Shown here: positions 6,220 through 9,912 of the stretch, one piece after another
Numbering within the stretch: position 1 is the stretch's first letter
Layout: each line of letters starts with the position of its first letter
Assembly: GCA_910585855.1 (NCBI GenBank)
Contig: CAJUGZ010000159.1
Span: 1-9,912 of the forward strand
Length of the DNA: 9,912 nucleotides
Origin: an uncultured Lachnospiraceae bacterium
GTDB taxonomy: Bacteria > Bacillota_A > Clostridia > Lachnospirales > Lachnospiraceae
Reading direction: 5' to 3'
Made by a program: the position numbers and the translations under genes
Notes under the pieces: generated by a model
Databases searched by the model: none
What the model saw: the letters and a program-made list of their open reading frames with translations, nothing else
What the model was told of the DNA's origin: nothing

Positions 6220-6636
6220 ATGCCAGTAGTAAACGAATTGATAAAAAAGGAAGCAGACGGAAGTTTTAGTTTTGGAAATTATGAATTAGCCGTAAAATCA
6301 AAAGCCAATGATTTTGAGTATGAAGGAGATCTTTATAAGGTTAAGACATATAAAGAAATTACAAAGCTGGAACGCAATGGAGTGTTTGTATATGAATCCG
6401 TTCCGGGAACGGCAGTTAATCATTTTTCCTTTACAGAAAATGGAGTTCAGTTCGTCGTGGAAGGGTTTGGAAATCCTCAGATTACAGTAGGATTGGAAGC
6501 AGGTTTAGAGTATAAGGTTTCTATTGACGGAGTAGTAGTGGGAATGATTCAGACAAATTTGGGCGGAAAATTGGTATTTAGTACAGAATTAGGAGAAAGC
6601 GGAACGGCTTCTGTTGAGATTGTTTGTATAAAATAA
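6220..6636 (+). CDS. Conserved Lachnospiraceae-type hypothetical protein (often labelled 'endosialidase')
   Basis: The 138-residue protein has no signal peptide or membrane segment, so it should be cytoplasmic. The N-terminal half contains a repeated 'G-x-x-x-F-G-N/D-Y' style stretch (GSFSFGNYELAVKSKANDFE) and then YKVKTYKEITKLERNGVFVY and ESVPGTAV. The C-terminal half alternates hydrophobic and polar residues (QFVVEGFGNPQITVGLEAGL) and looks all-beta. I recall very similar proteins throughout Lachnospiraceae that carry the automatic name 'endosialidase', but nothing here resembles the catalytic domain of phage endosialidases, so I do not adopt that function. The gene is a single-gene unit with a strong promoter (6135-6163), a strong ribosome binding site and its own terminator (6673-6715). 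This suggests steady, high expression. Real gene: very likely; function: unknown. Confidence 0.8.
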   Translation: MPVVNELIKKEADGSFSFGNYELAVKSKANDFEYEGDLYKVKTYKEITKLERNGVFVYESVPGTAVNHFSFTENGVQFVVEGFGNPQITVGLEAGLEYKVSIDGVVVGMIQTNLGGKLVFSTELGESGTASVEIVCIK

Positions 6637-6672
6637 AATGGTGTAGGATAAATGTTATTTTGAGTGGACAAT

Positions 6673-6715
6673 GGGAAAGAAGGTTTTTCTTGAGGGGAAA
6701 TCTTCTTTTTCTTTC
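6673..6715 (+). terminator. Intrinsic terminator after the 138-residue protein gene
   Basis: The arms around 6676-6686 (aaagaaggttt) and 6698-6708 (aaatcttcttt) pair over 11 positions, one G-U, with a loop of 11 bases containing GAGGGG. The descending arm runs into a T-rich tract (tttctttc). The site separates this transcript from radA. Confidence 0.7.
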
Positions 6716-6746
6716 AATAGAGTTTAGAGATTAAGAGGAGGGAAAT

Positions 6747-8114
6747 ATGGCAAAGGGAAATTTATTTTTTTGTCAGGAGTGTGGTTATGAGTCTTTAAAA
6801 TGGCTAGGGCAGTGTCCGGGCTGTAAGGCTTGGAATACTTTTGTAGAAGAGCCTTTGGCAAAGAAGGTAAGCCGGGGTGGATTGGCAAAAAGCGGACTGA
6901 CAGGAGGGATAGAAAAGCGTCTTTCGGAGATTTCTATGGAGAAGGAGGAACGGATGCTGACGGGGATACGGGAGTTAGATCGTGTGCTGGGGGGAGGGGT
7001 GGTTTCTGGTTCGCTGATTTTAGTGGGGGGAGATCCCGGGATAGGAAAGTCTACTCTGTTATTGCAGGTTTGCAGAAATTTGGCAGAAACCAAGACGGTT
7101 TATTATATTTCCGGGGAAGAGTCGCTGCAGCAGATTAAAATGCGGGCAAACCGGCTGGGGGATTTTTCGGATCGCTTTTTTTTGCTGTGTGAAACCAATT
7201 TAGAACTGATTAGAGAAAGGGTGGAAAAGGCACGTCCTGATATATTGGTGATTGATTCGATTCAGACTATGGTAAAGGAAGATGTGGCGTCTGCTCCCGG
7301 AAGTGTAAGTCAGGTGCGGGAGTCTACCGGGCTTTTGATGCAGATAGCAAAGGGGCTGGGGATTTCTATTTTTATTGTGGGGCACGTGACAAAAGAGGGG
7401 GTGGTAGCCGGACCAAGGGTTTTAGAGCATATGGTAGATACAGTGCTTTATTTTGAGGGGGATCGCCATGCGGCTTATCGGATTTTACGAGGAGTAAAAA
7501 ATCGGTTTGGAGCGACTAATGAGATTGGGGTATTTGAGATGCGGGAGAGCGGACTGGAAGAGGTAGAAAATCCTTCTGAATATATGTTAAACGGAAAACC
7601 ACAGGGGGCTTCTGGATCGATTGTAACCTGTGCGATGGAGGGGACAAGACCGATTCTTTTGGAGGTACAGGCGTTAGTTTGCAAGACTAATTTCGGGCTT
7701 CCTAGACGGACGGCTGCTGGAACGGATTATAATCGGGTTAATCTTTTGATGGCAGTATTGGAAAAGCGGGCGGGACTGAGGCTTTCTGACTGTGATGCCT
7801 ATGTCAATATTGCTGGGGGACTGAAGTTAAATGAACCTTCTCTTGATTTGGGAATTGTAATGGCGATTATTTCAAGTTATCGGGATCGGGCGGTAGAAGA
7901 TAAAACGATTGTATTTGGGGAGGTTGGACTTGCCGGAGAGGTGCGGGGAATTAGTATGTGTGAGGCACGGGTAAAAGAGGCGTTTAAACTGGGGTTTCAT
8001 ACTTGTGTGCTGCCGAAGGTTTCGCTTGAGGCAATGGAAGTACCCTCTGGGATGAAAATGATTGGGATTGGAAATTTAGGGGAGGTGATGCGCTGGATGG
8101 AGGGAGAGAAATGA
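6747..8114 (+). CDS. radA: DNA repair protein RadA (Sms)
   Basis: RadA is a RecA-related ATPase and branch-migration helicase that helps process recombination intermediates during DNA repair. This 455-residue protein has the full family length and layout. The N-terminal C4 zinc finger is formed by C9, C12, C23 and C26 (CQECG...CPGC). The ATPase core has Walker A GDPGIGKST at 95-103 and Walker B ILVIDS at 166-171. The RadA-specific KNRFG motif is at 251-255. The C-terminal Lon-protease-like domain, a structural scaffold without the protease active site, spans about 290-455. The start at 6747 has AGGAGG at 6736-6741, 5 bases upstream. Its stop overlaps the start of the metallophosphoesterase gene in an ATGA, so the two are co-transcribed and translationally coupled. 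No damage is seen. Confidence 0.97.
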   Translation: MAKGNLFFCQECGYESLKWLGQCPGCKAWNTFVEEPLAKKVSRGGLAKSGLTGGIEKRLSEISMEKEERMLTGIRELDRVLGGGVVSGSLILVGGDPGIGKSTLLLQVCRNLAETKTVYYISGEESLQQIKMRANRLGDFSDRFFLLCETNLELIRERVEKARPDILVIDSIQTMVKEDVASAPGSVSQVRESTGLLMQIAKGLGISIFIVGHVTKEGVVAGPRVLEHMVDTVLYFEGDRHAAYRILRGVKNRFGATNEIGVFEMRESGLEEVENPSEYMLNGKPQGASGSIVTCAMEGTRPILLEVQALVCKTNFGLPRRTAAGTDYNRVNLLMAVLEKRAGLRLSDCDAYVNIAGGLKLNEPSLDLGIVMAIISSYRDRAVEDKTIVFGEVGLAGEVRGISMCEARVKEAFKLGFHTCVLPKVSLEAMEVPSGMKMIGIGNLGEVMRWMEGEK

Positions 8115-8986
8115 AGATTTGTATTTTTCTGGGGCTGCTTTTGTTGGTGGTGCTGGTGCTGTTTTTTCGCTGGGGGTATCAGGAAAATCAGCATTTAGTT
8201 TTAACGGAGTATTCCATTCGATCAAAAGAGATTCCTGCGGCTTTTCATGGAAGCAAGATTGCTTTTTTGTCGGATTTACATAACAATGAGTTTGGAGAGA
8301 AAAATCAGCGGTTAAAAGAGGCACTTTTGGCAGAAAAGCCGGATTTGGTTTTAATTGGTGGAGATATGTTAGTTGGAAAGCCCGGGGTTTCTTATCAGCC
8401 GGCATTGGAGTTGGTGCTGTGGATACAGGAACATTTTCCGATGATTTATGGGATGGGAAACCATGAGTACCGAGTGCGGCAGAATACGATTTTATATAAG
8501 ACACTTTATCAGGAGTATGCAAAGGAGTTGAAGAAAAAAGGAATTGTGATATTGGATAATGAACGGCGGTATTGGAAGAAAGATGGAGAAAAGATTGTTA
8601 TTTATGGGCTTACGATTGGGCAGTATTATTACAAGCGGTTAAAAATTGAAGAAATGAAAGAAGATTATATCACAGATTGTTTGGGAAAGAGGGAGAAAGG
8701 ATTTTCGATTCTTTTGGCACATAATCCCGTGCATTTTCCAGCTTATGCCCAGTGGGGGGCTCGTCTGGTGCTGGCGGGGCATAATCATGGAGGGGTGATG
8801 CGGATTCCTTTTTTGGGAGGTGTTATTTCACCGAATTATCGAATTTTTCCTAAGTATGATGTAGGGGAATTTCATCAGGGGGAGTCAACGATGCTGCTGA
8901 GTGCCGGGCTTGGAAGTCATACTTTGCCGTTTCGGTTTTTTAATCCGCCTGAGCTTGTGATTATTAGGTTGAATTCTGTGGAATAA
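8111..8986 (+). CDS. Membrane-anchored metallophosphoesterase (YaeI-like calcineurin-type)
   Basis: This 291-residue protein begins with one hydrophobic segment (about residues 3-20, FLGLLLLVVLVLFF), which should anchor it in the membrane with the enzyme outside or at the membrane face. The catalytic metal-binding motifs of the calcineurin-like phosphoesterase superfamily are all present and in order: D55-x-H57 in SDLHNN, GGD at 83-85, GNHE at 116-119, H204 in LLAHNP and GHNH at 223-226. The pattern and length resemble the YaeI/YkuE-type subfamily, whose members act on phospholipid-like or other phosphoesters; the exact substrate cannot be read from sequence. The ATG overlaps the radA stop by 4 bases, with a GGAGGGAG site within the end of radA. 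It appears intact. A functional link with RadA is not implied by the overlap alone. Confidence 0.9.
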   Translation: MKICIFLGLLLLVVLVLFFRWGYQENQHLVLTEYSIRSKEIPAAFHGSKIAFLSDLHNNEFGEKNQRLKEALLAEKPDLVLIGGDMLVGKPGVSYQPALELVLWIQEHFPMIYGMGNHEYRVRQNTILYKTLYQEYAKELKKKGIVILDNERRYWKKDGEKIVIYGLTIGQYYYKRLKIEEMKEDYITDCLGKREKGFSILLAHNPVHFPAYAQWGARLVLAGHNHGGVMRIPFLGGVISPNYRIFPKYDVGEFHQGESTMLLSAGLGSHTLPFRFFNPPELVIIRLNSVE

Positions 8987-9044
8987 TTTAGTAAAATCAA
9001 ATTGGCTGGAAACTGACTGTAATTTTGCTGAAAAATAGTAGCTA

Positions 9045-9071
9045 ATACTGTAGCAAACAGTTATAGTTTTT
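9045..9071 (+). terminator. Weak hairpin with T-run, possible terminator of the radA operon
   Basis: The sequence actgt (9047-9051) pairs with acagt (9057-9061) around a 5-base loop. Two more pairs form past a single bulge, and five T's follow at 9067-9071. The stem is short and AT-rich, so termination may be partial. The much larger hairpin at 9092-9232 lies just downstream. Confidence 0.3.
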
Positions 9072-9091
9072 GAAGTGGATGGGATGGGGAC

Positions 9092-9232
9092 GCCGAAAGC
9101 CGAAGGGAGCTCTATTCCGAGCCCGCTTGCGCTTAGCATTTCCTCGTAGCGGACACATAAGGTGCTAAAAGACAGCACCTAAGTGCCGACGGGAAATGAT
9201 GACCCTGCATAGAGCTCCCTTCGGCTTTCGGC
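9092..9232. repeat. 141-bp hairpin element with perfect 23-bp arms
   Basis: Bases 9092-9114 and 9210-9232 are perfect inverted copies over 23 bp. The outer arm begins gccgaaagccgaagg and carries GAGCTC at its inner end. Inside, further pairing continues: catttcc near 9137-9143 with ggaaatg at 9192-9198, partial pairing of cgtagcggacac (9145-9156) with gtgccgacg (9184-9192), and a perfect 7-bp tip (aggtgct 9160-9166, agcacct 9174-9180) with a loop of 7. The whole could fold as one long imperfect hairpin in RNA or a cruciform in DNA. It is much more GC-rich than its surroundings and has no T-run, so it is not a simple terminator. It resembles a dispersed intergenic palindromic element; copy number cannot be judged here. 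Confidence 0.75.
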
Positions 9233-9349
9233 TGTGTATGTCAGACTGAAAAAAATTATAAAATGTTTGCTGTAGTTGTGTGTGGGAAATAAAAGAGATA
9301 GGGGGCTGATAGCAGATGAAATAAATTTATAAAAAATTATAAATATCTA

Positions 9350-9379
9350 TTGAATTTTTATAACTTACATTGATAGAAT
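9350..9379 (+). promoter_or_regulatory. Possible promoter of the IS607-type tnpA
   Basis: TTGAAT at 9350-9355 and TAGAAT at 9374-9379 are 18 bases apart and lie about 30 bases before the tnpA ATG. The surroundings are very AT-rich, so a chance match is possible. Confidence 0.4.
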
Positions 9380-9409
9380 AAAGTGTAAATATTATAAGGA
9401 AATTTTATT

Positions 9410-9481
9410 ATGAGTAAATATTATTCTATCAATGAATTTCCAAAAATATTGAGTGTATCCGCACAAACGTTAAGAAATTAG
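9410..9481 (+). pseudogene. tnpA: IS607-type TnpA (serine recombinase), N-terminal fragment with nonsense mutation
   Basis: The frame gives MSKYYSINEFPKILSVSAQT followed by LRN and a TAG. This is the MerR-like DNA-binding start of IS607-family TnpA, where the usual continuation is 'LRNWD-x-x-G'. Here TAG at 9479-9481 stands where TGG (Trp) is expected, and the next codons, GAT AAT AAT, continue the family's D-x-N pattern before homology is lost near 9491. So a point mutation and a deletion both hit the gene. The serine-recombinase catalytic domain is absent. AAGGA lies about 10 bases before the ATG. Confidence 0.78.
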
Positions 9482-9520
9482 GATAATAATAGATGCAGGC
9501 ACAGCTTGATTTGCTTATAA

Positions 9521-9912
9521 CTGGGCATTGGAATTGATTTTGGTATCAAAGACTTAGCCGTATGTTCCGATAAAAATAAATACCAGAACATAAATCAATC
9601 ACAAAAAGTAAAAAAACTAGAAAAAAGAAAACGTAGGCTACAGCGTTCCGTATCAAGAAGATATGAGAAAAACAAGAAAGGGGAAAGTTACTGTAAAACA
9701 TGTAACATTATAAAAAGAGAAAAAGAACTTTTAAAATTAAACCACAGGCTAACAAATATCCGTCATAATTATTTACATGATATATCATCTTCTATTATAA
9801 AACGAGAACCAAGTTTTATCTGTTTAGAGGATTTAAATGTAAAAGGGATGATGAAAAGTGGAAATGTAATGGATCGAGATGATCAAGCTGCTTTGAATTT
9901 GAAAAGATATGG
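9521..9912 (+). pseudogene. tnpB: TnpB (IS200/IS605-IS607 RNA-guided nuclease), 5'-truncated and internally deleted, runs off the window
   Basis: The frame is open from 9521, just after a TAA at 9518-9520, to the window end, and has no proper start codon. It reads GIGIDFGIKDLAVCS, the first RuvC motif with its catalytic Asp. A Lys/Arg-rich helical region follows (KKLEKRKRRLQRSVSRRYEK), then FICLEDLNVKGMMK, the second RuvC motif with its Glu. It then jumps to GNVMDRDDQAALNLKRYG, which is the third RuvC motif with its Asp. Between GMMK and GNV, TnpB normally has about 60-70 residues, including the CxxC pairs of the zinc finger; these are missing. The N-terminal wedge and REC-like part, about 150-200 residues, is missing too. 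The three acidic residues remain, but the protein cannot be a working nuclease. Confidence 0.82.

Larger units (their letters stand above)
9410..9912 (+). mobile_element. Decayed IS607-family insertion sequence (tnpA-tnpB remnants)
   Basis: The order of a MerR-like TnpA start followed by a TnpB is that of IS607-family elements, in which a serine recombinase TnpA moves the element and TnpB is an RNA-guided nuclease. Here only the first part of tnpA remains, joined within about 40 bases to the middle of tnpB, so more than 150 codons of tnpA and the front of tnpB are missing. The left end of the element is probably in the AT-rich stretch 9320-9409, but I cannot place it exactly. The right end lies outside the window. 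It cannot move by itself. Confidence 0.75.

Noticed and set aside
8076..8522. 148-codon open frame on the minus strand
   Set aside because: It lies opposite the radA end and the phosphoesterase start, whose motifs are clear; the product is Pro/Lys/Ser-rich without domains.
9092..9232. Large hairpin as a simple rho-independent terminator of the radA operon
   Set aside because: The stem is far too long, with a structured interior, and no T-run follows the descending arm.

Overview
The window looks like chromosomal DNA of a gut-type Firmicute, most probably a Lachnospiraceae member. The basis is the low-GC codon use, strong AGGAGG ribosome binding sites, short lipoprotein signals, and a 138-residue protein at 6220-6636 of a type I associate with that family. 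No rRNA, tRNA or CRISPR array was seen.

Left part (1-2432): the last 33 codons of what resembles an Rpn-type PD-(D/E)XK nuclease/putative transposase end at a terminator. A gene-poor stretch of about 450 bases follows. Then comes an intact, AT-rich AIPR-family (abortive infection/phage resistance) gene at 693-2432, with its own promoter and ribosome binding site. It is the clearest defence gene here.

Middle part (2437-6086): an eroded cluster. In order it holds a LysR regulator lacking its DNA-binding half, an aldo/keto reductase cut to 57 residues, a lipoprotein stub, an intact DUF4405-like membrane protein, a flavodoxin-type lipoprotein cut off after about 45% of its flavodoxin domain, an intact lipoprotein with two cyclophilin-like domains, and a frameshifted membrane-protein remnant. 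The ancestral cluster was probably a LysR-controlled redox/cell-surface module (oxidoreductase, flavodoxin lipoproteins, histidine-rich membrane protein). Only the DUF4405-like gene and the cyclophilin-like lipoprotein gene look whole. A 98-bp repeat with 14-bp arms interrupts the LysR fragment.

Right part (6135-8986): ordinary, well-kept genes. A monocistronic unit with its own promoter and terminator encodes the 138-residue conserved protein. It is followed by radA (DNA repair/recombination ATPase), overlapping by 4 bp a membrane-anchored metallophosphoesterase gene.

Far right (8987-9912): a weak terminator, then a striking 141-bp hairpin element with perfect 23-bp arms, then a decayed IS607-type insertion sequence. 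Its tnpA has a stop codon at a conserved Trp position, and its tnpB is 5'-truncated and internally deleted. It runs off the window end.

Overall this is an accessory region worn down by deletions and mobile elements beside a housekeeping radA locus. The most interesting items are the AIPR gene replacing the 5' half of lysR, the lipoprotein/DUF4405/cyclophilin-like surface module, and the 141-bp hairpin element.
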